12,123 nucleotides of DNA, taken from positions 1 through 12,123 of the forward strand of contig MVQS01000288.1 of assembly GCA_002067855.1 (NCBI GenBank), read 5' to 3'. Numbering within the stretch: the stretch's first letter is position 1; each line of letters starts with the position of its first letter. Positions 1 to 7,970 of this stretch are shown piece after piece. Source of the DNA: Syntrophaceae bacterium PtaB.Bin038. GTDB lineage: Bacteria > Desulfobacterota > Syntrophia > Syntrophales > UBA2192. The notes under the pieces were generated by a model. That model saw only the letters and a program-made list of their open reading frames with translations, was not told the origin of the DNA and did not search any database. A program made the position numbers and the translations under genes.

Positions 1-390
<390 letters not shown>

Positions 391-413
391 GCGGTCACCC
401 TTTCTCGAAGGTC

Positions 414-502
414 TGGGTTGTTGGAGTATTGGAGCTTTGGAATAATGGAACGATGGGTATGAAAAACCCAATATTCCAATATTCCATTACTCCAGCACTC
501 CT
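414..502. repeat. AT-rich inverted array with 8-base period between guaA and pyrG
   Basis: From 414 to 461 the plus strand is six consecutive octamers, each starting TGG (for example TGGAGTAT at 422-429 and TGGAATAA at 438-445). From 471 to 494 the same kind of unit runs the other way (ATATTCCA twice, then TTACTCCA). The arms 423-448 and 468-493 are inverted copies matching at 21 of 26 positions. GGGT/ACCC (455-458/466-469) could form a small stem at the apex. Transcribed with guaA and pyrG, it could fold into a long imperfect hairpin. It is much richer in A and T than the flanking genes. I see no long T run beside it, so I do not call a terminator. It may be an interspersed repeat of this genome; its function is unknown. 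Confidence 0.75.
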
Positions 503-507
503 GCTTT

Positions 508-2046
508 TCATTCCCACTCGATGGTGCTCGGCGGCTTGGTGCTCACGTCGTAGACGACGCGGTTGACGCCCTTGACCTCGTTGACGATGCGGCTCGAGAT
601 CTTCTCGAGGACGTCGTGGGGGAAGCGCACCCAGTCGGCCGTCATCCCGTCGGTGCTCGTCACGGCCCGCAGGGCGATCACGTTCTCGTAGGTCCGGCCG
701 TCGCCCATGACGCCCACCGTCTTGACGGGAAGCAGCACCGCCAGCTCCTGCCAGACGTGGTTGAAGAGGCCCGCCTTCCAGACCTCCTCCCGCAGGATCG
801 CGTCGGCCCTGCGCACGACGGCGAGCTTCTCCTTCGTCACGGGGCCCAGGATGCGCACCGCGAGTCCCGGCCCCGGGAAGGGGTGCCGCCCCACGAGGCT
901 CTCGGGTAGCCCCAGCTCCCGGCCCAGTTCCCTCACCTCGTCCTTGAAGAGGACCCGCAGCGGCTCCACGAGCGACATCTTGAGCCGCGCGGGCAGACCG
1001 CCCACGTTGTGGTGGCTCTTGATGACCACCGAGGGGCCGCCGAAGGAGGAGGTGCTCTCGATGACGTCGGGGTACAGGGTCCCCTGGGCGAGATACTTGA
1101 CGGTGCCCAGCTTCCTCGCCTCCTCCTCGAAGACGGCGATGAACTCGCGTCCGATGATCTTGCGCTTTCGCTCGGGGTCGGCGACGCCGGCCAGCTTCTT
1201 CAGGAAGCGCTCGCCCGCCCGGGCGAGCCGGAAGTTCAGGTGGTACTGGTCCCGGAAGGTGGAGACGACCTCCTCCACCTCGTTCTCCCGCAGCAGTCCG
1301 TTGTCCACGAAGATGGAGACGAGCTTCTTCCCGATGGCCCGGTGCAGGAGCACGGCGAGCACCGACGAGTCCACGCCGCCCGAGAGCGCGCAGAGGACCC
1401 GCTCGTCCCCCACCTGCTCGCGGATCCGCCGGACGCTCTCCTCGATGAAGGAGCCCATGGTCCAGCTGGGGCTGCAGCCGCAGATGCGGAAGAGAAAGTT
1501 CTGGATGACGGCGATGCCGTTGACCGTGTGGTGCACCTCGGGGTGGAACTGCACGCCGTAGAGGCTGCGCCCGGGGTTTTCCATGACGGCGACGGGGCAG
1601 TTTGCCGTCGTGCCGGCGACGGAAAAGCCCTTCGGGAGCTTCGTGACGCGGTCGCCGTGGCTCATCCAGATCCGCTGGCGCCCCTCGAGGCCGGCAAACA
1701 GCAGGGAACGCTTCCCCGTCTCGTTGAGCTCGAGCTCCGCGGGCCCGTACTCGCGAAGCGGCGAGGCGGTGACCCTGCCGCCCAGCGTGTGCGCCATGAG
1801 CTGCACGCCGTAGCAGATTCCCAGCACGGGGACGCCCAGCTCGAAGATCCCCGGGTCGCACGTCGGCACGCCCCGGTCGAAGATGCTGGCGGGCCCCCCC
1901 GAGAGGATGATGCCCTCCACCCCTCGCGCCCTGAGCGCGGCGGGCGTGACGTCGTGGTGGAGGATCTCGCAGTACACGCGGCACTCCCGGACGCGACGGG
2001 CGATGAGCTGGTTGTACTGGGATCCGAAGTCGAGAATGGCGATCAT
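508..2046 (-). CDS. guaA: GMP synthase (glutamine-hydrolysing)
   Basis: GuaA converts XMP to GMP using ATP and glutamine, in the cytoplasm. The 512-residue protein is full length (E. coli 525). Its N-terminal class I glutaminase has SGGPASIFD (49-57), the nucleophile elbow GICYG with C78, and FHPEV with H168 and E170 completing the triad. The ATP-pyrophosphatase domain has the PP-loop LSGGVDSS (221-228) and FVDNGLLR (247-253). QGTLYPDVIES (321-331) and PFPGPGLAVRILG (389-401) follow. The dimerisation domain ends in the family signature STIEWE. The ATG at 2044-2046 overlaps the TGA of the upstream GlmS-like gene (ATGA), and AAGGAGG stands 10 bases upstream, pointing to translational coupling. 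pyrG lies downstream. All catalytic motifs are intact. Confidence 0.98.
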   Translation of the reverse strand: MIAILDFGSQYNQLIARRVRECRVYCEILHHDVTPAALRARGVEGIILSGGPASIFDRGVPTCDPGIFELGVPVLGICYGVQLMAHTLGGRVTASPLREYGPAELELNETGKRSLLFAGLEGRQRIWMSHGDRVTKLPKGFSVAGTTANCPVAVMENPGRSLYGVQFHPEVHHTVNGIAVIQNFLFRICGCSPSWTMGSFIEESVRRIREQVGDERVLCALSGGVDSSVLAVLLHRAIGKKLVSIFVDNGLLRENEVEEVVSTFRDQYHLNFRLARAGERFLKKLAGVADPERKRKIIGREFIAVFEEEARKLGTVKYLAQGTLYPDVIESTSSFGGPSVVIKSHHNVGGLPARLKMSLVEPLRVLFKDEVRELGRELGLPESLVGRHPFPGPGLAVRILGPVTKEKLAVVRRADAILREEVWKAGLFNHVWQELAVLLPVKTVGVMGDGRTYENVIALRAVTSTDGMTADWVRFPHDVLEKISSRIVNEVKGVNRVVYDVSTKPPSTIEWE

Positions 2047-5000
2047 GCAGGTCGGCCCTCCTTCTTGGGTTCCAGCGTCTTGCGGATCTCGGCGGCGATG
2101 AACTCGACGGACTCGCCGAGCAGGATCTCGATGGGCAGCTCGGCCAGGTAGGCATCGTCCCAGGGGAGGTTGTACTCGTTGACGAGGTTCTGGATGTCGC
2201 GGTACCGGTCGCCCAGGATCTCCACCTTGTCGGCGACGGTGAGCGCCGGGTTGAACTCCACGTGCACGAGCAGCAGCCCGCTCACCCCCTGTCCGCCCCG
2301 GATGAGCGGGATGATGACGAGCGGACGGCCGTCGACCTTCCCGAGCCCCACGTAGAGATTTCCCGTCCGGGCGATGGTGCGCTTGGTGCCCATGAGGGCC
2401 TTCGACGTCTCGGCCCGGGAGACCATCCCGACGGAGACGCCGCCGCGGTTGACGATGGAGATCGTCGTGTCGTCCGTGGGGTATCCCTCGGCGTCGAGGT
2501 TGGCGATCTCGTAGAGGGTGTAGCCCCTCACGGCGGCGACGGCCTTCTGGACCCGGTCCAGGGCCAGGATGTTTTCCGCCTTGAGGTTCTTGGGGGTGCA
2601 CTTGAGGCTCGCCAGCAGGTCGAAGAGCACGCCGCGGAGCATCTCCTCCTTGCGGCTCGTTCCGACGGTGACCGTCTTGGCCTGGTGGCGGATGGCGTCG
2701 ATGGGCCTCGAGAGCTCGTCGATGGCGTGCCCGAAGGCGATGTTCAGCAGGTCGATGGGCGAGGCGTCGCCGGCACCCTCGCCGAAGTCGCCCCAGAAGT
2801 CCTCCAGGGGGAGCTTGCCCGCCACGTACTTCGTCAGCAGGGAGAGGTCCGTCACCGTGCGGGCGTTCATCAGGGTGAGCATGCCGCGGTTCTTGCGTTC
2901 CGTGAACTGCTCGGAGAAATCCTTGAGCACCCGATGGAGGTTTCGGTCGAGGATGCGCTGGTACAGGGTGTAGTTCTTCTGGTCCTGCTCGACGACGGCG
3001 AGGTTCAGCTCGTTTCGGAACCCCCTGAAGAAGGCGGCGTCGTCGTCGATGGCCGAGGCGGCAAAGTAGCCCCAGAGGTGCCCGGCCAGCGTGTTGAGGA
3101 TGACCGGCAGAGGCATGGGCGCCCTCGGCACGCGGATCACCGAGTCGGCGATGCGGTCGAACCGGGTCTCCCCCTCCTCGGCGAAAACGACGACGGAGGC
3201 CTTGTGGGCCTTGAAGATGGCCGTGTCCTTGACGACGTCGCCCGCCACCGTCTCGGGGTTGCCGGCGGCGCAGACGAGGATGAGGGGCTCCGAGGAGAGG
3301 TCGATGTGCTTCTTGTCCTCGATGAAGTCCGAGGAAATCGTCTTGTAGCAAAGCTCCGAGAGCTTGATGCGGATCTCGTCGGCCGAGGCCTTGTTGGGGC
3401 CGCTGCCCACGACGGCCCAGTACTTCTTGAGCCGCGCGATCGCCTCGGCCGAGCGGCGGATCTCGTCCTTCTTCTCCAGGACCTGCTGCATGAGGCCCGG
3501 GGCCTTCTCGAGGGTGGCAAGCTCCGCGGCGATGGACTCGTCGGGAAGCGTCCTGAGGATCTGCGCGAAGGCCAGCGCCAGCACGTAGCCCGCCACGATC
3601 TGCGAGTAGAAGGCCTTCGTGGAGGCCACGGACATCTCGATGTCGCGGCCGTCGCTCGTGTAGAAGACGCCGTGGGACTTGGTCGTGATGTCCGACTGGC
3701 GGCGGTTCACGATGGAGAGGATCACGGCGCCCCGCTCGGCGGCCATGGCCACGGCGCGGTTGGTGTCCGTCGTGGTGCCCGACTGGGTCACCGCGATGAC
3801 GAGCGTGTCCGAGAGATTCTCGCCGGGCAGGAAGCCGCTCATCTCCGAGGCCTTCTTGCCCTGAATGTTCACGGGGGCGCCCTTGAGGTACAGGGCCAGG
3901 CCGTCGGCGATCGCCTGGCCGGCCACGGCGGCCGTTCCCTGCCCGATGACGTAGATGTGACGGACCCTCCCGGCCTTGAGGCTCTTCACGAAGGCCTCCG
4001 GCAGGATGTCCGGGCCGAGGTTGAAGCGGACCTTCCGCCTGCCGCCCTTCGTTTCCTCGATGCGGTACTTTCCGCGCAGGGTCTTGCGGACCGACTGGGC
4101 GGACTCGGTGATCTCCTTGAGGAAGAAGTGCGGGAACGGCCCGCGGTCGATGTCGCGGGTGGTGATCTCGGCCTTCTGGATCATGGCCTCCGTGAGCCCC
4201 ACGGGATGCCCGTCGTAGGCGAGCGCGCGGATGCCCGAGAGCCCCCCCGCCGAGTGCTGGTCGAGAATGAAGATCTGCCCCGCCGAGTCGGGGTTGTCGG
4301 GGTCGCGGGGCCGCTCGCCGTCCATCTTGATGAAGCGCGAGGTGCCCTCCACGAGACCGTAGAGCTCCGAGGCGAAGAGGTACTGGTCCTCGCGCAGGCC
4401 CACGAAGAGGGCCTGACCGCTGCCCTTGAGGGCAAGGCAGACCTTCCCCGGCTCCACGTTGCTGACCAGGGCGATGGCGTGGGACCCCTCGAAGTCGTTC
4501 ACGGCCAGCCGGAAGGCCTCCTCGAGGGTCTTGCCGGCCAGGAGGTAGCGCTCGACCTGCAGGGGGATGATCTTCGTGTCCGAGGTCACCTCGGGGGCGA
4601 TTTCGTAGCGGTAGGCCGACTCGAGCAGGGAGCGCAGCATCTGGTAGTTGTCGATGTCGCCGTTGAGGACGACGCTGATCGTCCAGCGGCCGGGCCCGTA
4701 GGCGGGGTAGACCTTCACGCCCGGGGCCAGGGGGCCGTCGAGCTTCGATCCGACGGGGTCGGGGATGGCGCACAGCCCCGCCGGCGGGATCTGCCCCTCG
4801 GGGGCGCAGAGGGTGTAGCTGCTGATGGGGTGGCAGTTCTCCTCGGTGATGGAGCCCACCGAGGCCCACCGGGTGTGGGCGAGCGTCGACTCCGAGAGGG
4901 CGGCCTCCCGCGCGAAGGCCCGGAAGACGCGGTCGGCGCGGATCGCCTCGCGGAGCCTGCGGACGTTTTCCCCGAGCTTGCCGATGATGGAGGCGGTCTT

Positions 5001-5867
5001 GTAGACGAAGGAGAGCCAGACGGTGCCGTCGGGGTTTCGCGTGTCGGCCGCGAGGATGGAGCCGTTCATCAGGTCGCGTTCCACGGAGCGCCGGGCGAAC
5101 TCGTCGTGCAGACCCTCCCCGCGCAGCTGCTCGAGGATGCGGTCCATCGCCCCGCGGTCCTCGAGCGCGAGGGAGACCTGGATTCCCGCCGAATCCCTTC
5201 CCCGGACCTCGAGGCGGTCGATGCAGTTCAGCAGGAAGTTGATTCGGGCGTACTTGGAGAAGCTCTCGGGGGTAAGCTCCCCGACCTGCGCGGCGTCTGC
5301 CAGGTGCAGGATCTTTTCGATGTTGGCGAGGATGTCCCTCTCGAGGCCCCAGAGGACGTCCTTCAGCAGGATCAGGCGGCCCGTGATGATCTCCATCTCG
5401 GCCGTGTTGAAGCGCCCCGCCTCCGCTTCCAGCAGGGCCTCCTCCCCGGCCAGGAAGGCCGCCATCTCGGGCACGAGGGACCGCAGCGATGCGGCCTTCC
5501 CGGGGTTGAAGAACAGAACCTGGAAGTGGGGCTCCTGCCGCAGCAGGACGAGGTCCCGCTCCATCTCCCCGAGCGGGCCGTCGCCTGCGAGGTAGCCCTC
5601 GGGCCTGAGCCTGCCCGCGATCACGCTCGCGAGGGGCGCCTTGCGGATTTCGGCAAAGCACTGTGCGAGGTTGGCGCCGGCGTCGACGGCGGCGGGGGCG
5701 GGCCCGCCCTTGACGGCCAGGATGCCGGCGATCCCGCAGCACAGGCGCGTCTCGACCGCCGGGAAGAGGATGATCGAGAAGCAGGGCGCCCGGCGGGGCG
5801 AGCGGCCCACGAGCAGGCGCCACCGCGCAACAAGAAACAGGAGTCTTTTCAGGGACATTGAAATCAT
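2043..5867 (-). CDS. Very large GlmS-like class II glutamine amidotransferase with two SIS domains
   Basis: Resembles GlmS (glutamine to fructose-6-phosphate aminotransferase) but has 1274 residues against about 609. The amidotransferase parts are CCGIAGI (catalytic Cys about C44), RGRDSAG (222-228), HTRWAS (331-336), LNGDIDN (401-407) and SDTKII (429-434). A GPFPHFFLKEI linker (576-586) leads to the first SIS domain (about 618-770; VTQSGTTTDT at 693-702 and SVASTKAF at 746-753) and the second (about 812-960). Compared with E. coli GlmS there are about 153 extra residues between Cys1 and RGxDSAG, about 64 before HTRWA and 44 before NG, plus an unrecognised C-terminal region (about 965-1274). 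By-eye alignment keeps K835, E838 and H854 (K485, E488, H504), but K603 is N955 and S303 is A646. The cytoplasmic product may be glucosamine-6-phosphate or another amino sugar. It neighbours an LbetaH sugar-nucleotide-type gene and overlaps guaA by 4 bases. Confidence 0.85.
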   Translation of the reverse strand: MISMSLKRLLFLVARWRLLVGRSPRRAPCFSIILFPAVETRLCCGIAGILAVKGGPAPAAVDAGANLAQCFAEIRKAPLASVIAGRLRPEGYLAGDGPLGEMERDLVLLRQEPHFQVLFFNPGKAASLRSLVPEMAAFLAGEEALLEAEAGRFNTAEMEIITGRLILLKDVLWGLERDILANIEKILHLADAAQVGELTPESFSKYARINFLLNCIDRLEVRGRDSAGIQVSLALEDRGAMDRILEQLRGEGLHDEFARRSVERDLMNGSILAADTRNPDGTVWLSFVYKTASIIGKLGENVRRLREAIRADRVFRAFAREAALSESTLAHTRWASVGSITEENCHPISSYTLCAPEGQIPPAGLCAIPDPVGSKLDGPLAPGVKVYPAYGPGRWTISVVLNGDIDNYQMLRSLLESAYRYEIAPEVTSDTKIIPLQVERYLLAGKTLEEAFRLAVNDFEGSHAIALVSNVEPGKVCLALKGSGQALFVGLREDQYLFASELYGLVEGTSRFIKMDGERPRDPDNPDSAGQIFILDQHSAGGLSGIRALAYDGHPVGLTEAMIQKAEITTRDIDRGPFPHFFLKEITESAQSVRKTLRGKYRIEETKGGRRKVRFNLGPDILPEAFVKSLKAGRVRHIYVIGQGTAAVAGQAIADGLALYLKGAPVNIQGKKASEMSGFLPGENLSDTLVIAVTQSGTTTDTNRAVAMAAERGAVILSIVNRRQSDITTKSHGVFYTSDGRDIEMSVASTKAFYSQIVAGYVLALAFAQILRTLPDESIAAELATLEKAPGLMQQVLEKKDEIRRSAEAIARLKKYWAVVGSGPNKASADEIRIKLSELCYKTISSDFIEDKKHIDLSSEPLILVCAAGNPETVAGDVVKDTAIFKAHKASVVVFAEEGETRFDRIADSVIRVPRAPMPLPVILNTLAGHLWGYFAASAIDDDAAFFRGFRNELNLAVVEQDQKNYTLYQRILDRNLHRVLKDFSEQFTERKNRGMLTLMNARTVTDLSLLTKYVAGKLPLEDFWGDFGEGAGDASPIDLLNIAFGHAIDELSRPIDAIRHQAKTVTVGTSRKEEMLRGVLFDLLASLKCTPKNLKAENILALDRVQKAVAAVRGYTLYEIANLDAEGYPTDDTTISIVNRGGVSVGMVSRAETSKALMGTKRTIARTGNLYVGLGKVDGRPLVIIPLIRGGQGVSGLLLVHVEFNPALTVADKVEILGDRYRDIQNLVNEYNLPWDDAYLAELPIEILLGESVEFIAAEIRKTLEPKKEGRPA
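2057..2063 (-). promoter_or_regulatory. Shine-Dalgarno site of guaA inside the upstream gene
   Basis: On the minus strand this reads AAGGAGG, a near-perfect match to the anti-Shine-Dalgarno sequence, 10 bases before the guaA ATG. It lies within the last codons of the GlmS-like gene (encoding KEG of the KKEGRPA terminus). This fixes the guaA start. Confidence 0.85.
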
Positions 5868-5870
5868 GCG

Positions 5871-5879
5871 CTCCTCTCC
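5871..5879 (-). promoter_or_regulatory. Shine-Dalgarno site deciding the start of the GlmS-like gene
   Basis: The minus strand reads GGAGAGGAG. Its first GGAG lies 8 bases before the ATG at 5865-5867, whereas the next in-frame ATG (5856-5858) would be 12 or more bases away. This supports the upstream start, leaving 43 residues ahead of the putative catalytic Cys. No comparable site precedes the CTG codon just before the Cys pair. Confidence 0.65.
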
Positions 5880-5916
5880 GGTGCTGCCGACCCGGGGGCC
5901 GTCCTGTCGGCGCGTT

Positions 5917-5939
5917 CCCCGACGCGGCTTTCCGCGGGG
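5917..5939 (-). other. Small GC stem-loop after the LbetaH gene
   Basis: GCGG (5924-5927) and CCGC (5932-5935) can pair around a 4-base loop, extended by CCCC (5917-5920) and GGGG (5936-5939) with a 3-base bulge. It lies just past the stop codon at 5948-5950, in the 80-base gap before the GlmS-like gene. No T run follows on the minus strand, so it is not a classical terminator; it could be an RNA-stabilising hairpin or chance in GC-rich DNA. Confidence 0.25.
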
Positions 5940-5947
5940 GCTTGGCC

Positions 5948-7201
5948 TTACCCCCGGAAGGAGGGAAGGGCCTCCAGGGCGCGGGACACGACGGCGTCCA
6001 CGACGGATTGCAGCCAGGCCGAACCGGCATCCGCGGATTCACGGTCCAGGGCCCGGATGAAGTCGATGTAATCGCCGGCCCCCGTCCGGAGCCTCTCCCC
6101 GATCCTGCCCAGGAACAGGGTGCGGCCGGGCTCGCCGATCGAGTCGTCGGCCAGGCCCGAGAGCCTCTTCTCCGCCTCGGGCCAGTTCTCCATGAATTCC
6201 CTCTTGTGCTTCAGCAGGGCCCCCTTCGCCCTGTCCGTGAGCACCTTCTCGGCGACGGCGATGGAGTGTCCCATGTTCGCGGCCAGGGCGCGGAGCCGGC
6301 CCAGCCGCTCGTCCACGGCCCCGTCGAGCACCTCCAGGGCCCCCTCGTACAGCGCGGCGCCCCCCTCGAGGGACTCGAGGAACGGCCTGCGGACGTGCGC
6401 GTACCAGTGCCGCAGGGCGACCAGGTTGCCGATGTAGAGCAGGTTGTTCGAGACCTTGCGGCGGATCTCGCGGTACAGCCCGGTGTGACGGGGACGCTCG
6501 GAGCGCAACACCGACCCCTTGAGGAGCATGCCTCCCCTCGGGCAGTCGTCCTCCCAGACGGTGCCCGCGGCGATCAGCGTTCCGTATCCCAGCCTCACCG
6601 GTCCCACGAGGCCCCCCTGGCCGCCCAGGAAGATCGGGGCCTGGCGGAGCATGACGCCGCAGGGGACCTCGCCGATGAGGGAGGCCGTGGCCTTGTCCTG
6701 GTTGGGCGTGTAGTTGAAGTGGATGTAGGAGCTCCCGACCTCGCTGTGGTCCCTGCGGCTCGTGCCCCCGGCCATGAGGCAGTCGCAGAAGTTGACGAGG
6801 CTCCCGAGGGTCACGAAGGGGAAGAGGATGGTCTGCTTGAGTCCCACCGTGTGGGCGCCCGAGGCCTCCTCCTCGAGGAGGCACCCCTCCCGCACCTGGG
6901 CGCCCGGGCCCATGGAGGACCGGGCGAGGAACACGGAGCCGGAAAAGAAGCCGCCCTTGAGCTCCACGCCGGGGCCGATCCGGCAGTCCACGACGGTTGC
7001 GGGGGATTCGAACCCGATCTTCGCGCCGGGTCCGATCGACGTCTTCCCGCCGGCCAGGCGGGTCCCCGGGTACAGGACGGTCCCCTTGCCGGAGATGCGT
7101 TCCACCGCCACCTCGTCGCCGATCCAGACGGCCGACGGCACGGGGATGGATACCCCTTTGTCGATCAGCGCCAGGGTCTTCTTCGGGAGTTCCGTGGTCA
7201 T
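5948..7201 (-). CDS. Left-handed beta-helix (hexapeptide repeat) protein, GlmU acetyltransferase-like
   Basis: A 417-residue protein of the type often labelled UDP-N-acetylglucosamine pyrophosphorylase-related. Residues about 22-235 carry hexapeptide-repeat segments such as IGPGAKIGF (56-64), CRIGPGVEL (73-81) and MGPGAQVREGCLL (97-109). A GlmU-like stretch follows: SEVGSSYIHFNYTPNQDKA (153-171), IFLGGQGGLVGPVRLGYGTL (190-209) and IAAGTV. This parallels the GlmU region around CNYDGANK and ATIAAGT. There is no N-terminal nucleotidyltransferase domain (no LAAGxGTRM-type loop), so a pyrophosphorylase activity is not supported; an acyl or acetyl transfer to a sugar nucleotide is more likely. Residues about 236-417 are a mostly helical tail I cannot assign. 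The ATG at 7199-7201 is preferred; an in-frame TTG lies a few codons upstream. It lies 44 bases after pdxT and before the GlmS-like gene, hinting at shared amino-sugar metabolism. Confidence 0.75.
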   Translation of the reverse strand: MTTELPKKTLALIDKGVSIPVPSAVWIGDEVAVERISGKGTVLYPGTRLAGGKTSIGPGAKIGFESPATVVDCRIGPGVELKGGFFSGSVFLARSSMGPGAQVREGCLLEEEASGAHTVGLKQTILFPFVTLGSLVNFCDCLMAGGTSRRDHSEVGSSYIHFNYTPNQDKATASLIGEVPCGVMLRQAPIFLGGQGGLVGPVRLGYGTLIAAGTVWEDDCPRGGMLLKGSVLRSERPRHTGLYREIRRKVSNNLLYIGNLVALRHWYAHVRRPFLESLEGGAALYEGALEVLDGAVDERLGRLRALAANMGHSIAVAEKVLTDRAKGALLKHKREFMENWPEAEKRLSGLADDSIGEPGRTLFLGRIGERLRTGAGDYIDFIRALDRESADAGSAWLQSVVDAVVSRALEALPSFRG

Positions 7202-7245
7202 GCGGTCTTCTCGCGGGGCGTCCTTCAACCCCCGATCCAGTTCAA

Positions 7246-7824
7246 TTATCGTGCCCTGCGGCCGAGCATCCTCAAGAAAAGCCCGTGGATCCTCGAATCG
7301 TCCGTCAGCTCGGGGTGAAAGGTGGCCACGAGGATGTTCTTCTGCCGGGCGAGCACGACCTGCCCCCGGTAATGCGCCAGCGGCTCCACCCCCGGGCCGA
7401 TGCCGAGGATCTGGGGGGCCCGGATGAACACGGCGTGAAAGGGCTCGGGTCCGAGGGCCTCGCCGAAGATGTCCGCCTCCCGGCTGTCGATCTGGCGGCC
7501 GTAGGCGTTCCGCTCCACGTCGATGTCGATCAGGTTCAGCAGCTCCTGCCTTCGGCCGCCCACCCGGTCGGCCATGACGATGAGTCCGGCACAGGTGCCG
7601 AACAGGGGTTTCCCCGACGCCGCGAACTCCCGAAGGGGACCCACGAGCCCGAAGTCGGCCATGAGCTTGCGCATCGTCGTGCTCTCGCCGCCCGGGATGA
7701 CGAGGCCGTCGGCCTCGTCGAGCTCGGCGGGCAGGCGGATCTCCACGGCCTCGGCGCCCAGCGCCTGCAGCATCCGGATATGTTCGCGGAAAGCCCCCTG
7801 GAGGGCGAGCACGCCGATTTTCAT
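7246..7824 (-). CDS. pdxT: Pyridoxal 5'-phosphate synthase glutaminase subunit
   Basis: PdxT hydrolyses glutamine and passes ammonia to PdxS, which builds PLP from a pentose phosphate and glyceraldehyde 3-phosphate (DXP-independent pathway, cytoplasm). The 192-residue protein starts MKIGVLALQGAFREH, as the family does. It has the PGGEST loop (44-49), nucleophile C78 in GTCAG (77-80), the helix RNAYGRQIDSRE (105-116), FIRAP (133-137) and ATFHPEL with H170 and E172 of the triad. An open frame continues 16 codons upstream, but the ATG at 7822-7824 matches the family N-terminus and is preceded by a GGGGGA-type site. pdxS, usually adjacent, is not in this window. The protein looks complete and active. 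Confidence 0.97.
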   Translation of the reverse strand: MKIGVLALQGAFREHIRMLQALGAEAVEIRLPAELDEADGLVIPGGESTTMRKLMADFGLVGPLREFAASGKPLFGTCAGLIVMADRVGGRRQELLNLIDIDVERNAYGRQIDSREADIFGEALGPEPFHAVFIRAPQILGIGPGVEPLAHYRGQVVLARQKNILVATFHPELTDDSRIHGLFLRMLGRRAR

Positions 7825-7850
7825 GAAAGGGTTCCCCCGCTGAGCGTACC

Positions 7851-7880
7851 GCCGCCCGCCCGGGGCACACACCCGGCGGC
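7851..7880 (-). other. GC-rich stem-loop in the leader of pdxT
   Basis: GCCGCC (7851-7856) and GGCGGC (7875-7880) form a perfect 6-base stem, with CGGG/CCCG (7861-7864/7872-7875) able to extend it inside. It lies in the 146-base gap between the Fis-like gene and pdxT, about 27 bases before the pdxT ATG. No T run follows, so termination is not supported. The rest of that gap shows nothing I can assign. Confidence 0.3.
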
Positions 7881-7970
7881 GATGAGCCCGGCGGTCGGAT
7901 CGAAGGGAGAGTGGCGAAGAATTCGAAGGCTGCTGATCGTGTGGGCTGATGGCATGGGACCCGACAGTTC

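Noticed and set aside
414..502. CRISPR array or terminator at the octamer repeats
   Set aside because: Units are only 8 bases with no spacers, so not CRISPR. There is no T run after a GC stem, so no intrinsic terminator is supported.
2262..5861. A 1199-codon plus-strand open frame opposite the GlmS-like gene
   Set aside because: Composition is dominated by Gly, Val, Asp, Glu and Arg with no motif. It mirrors the codon bias of the opposite strand, a common artefact in GC-rich genomes.
508..6042. An open minus-strand frame of 1844 codons that would fuse guaA to more than 3 kb of upstream sequence
   Set aside because: Only the last 512 codons are protein-like (GuaA). Upstream the frame is Arg/Pro/Gly-rich shadow translation of the GlmS-like gene, which is the true coding frame there.
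5948..7870. A 640-codon frame that would extend the LbetaH protein across pdxT
   Set aside because: The region above 7201 is low-complexity shadow of pdxT, which has intact family motifs in another frame; the LbetaH protein starts naturally at 7201.
7849..7970. A riboswitch or other structured leader before pdxT
   Set aside because: A GC-rich stem is possible, but I recognise no conserved riboswitch core in this 146-base gap.
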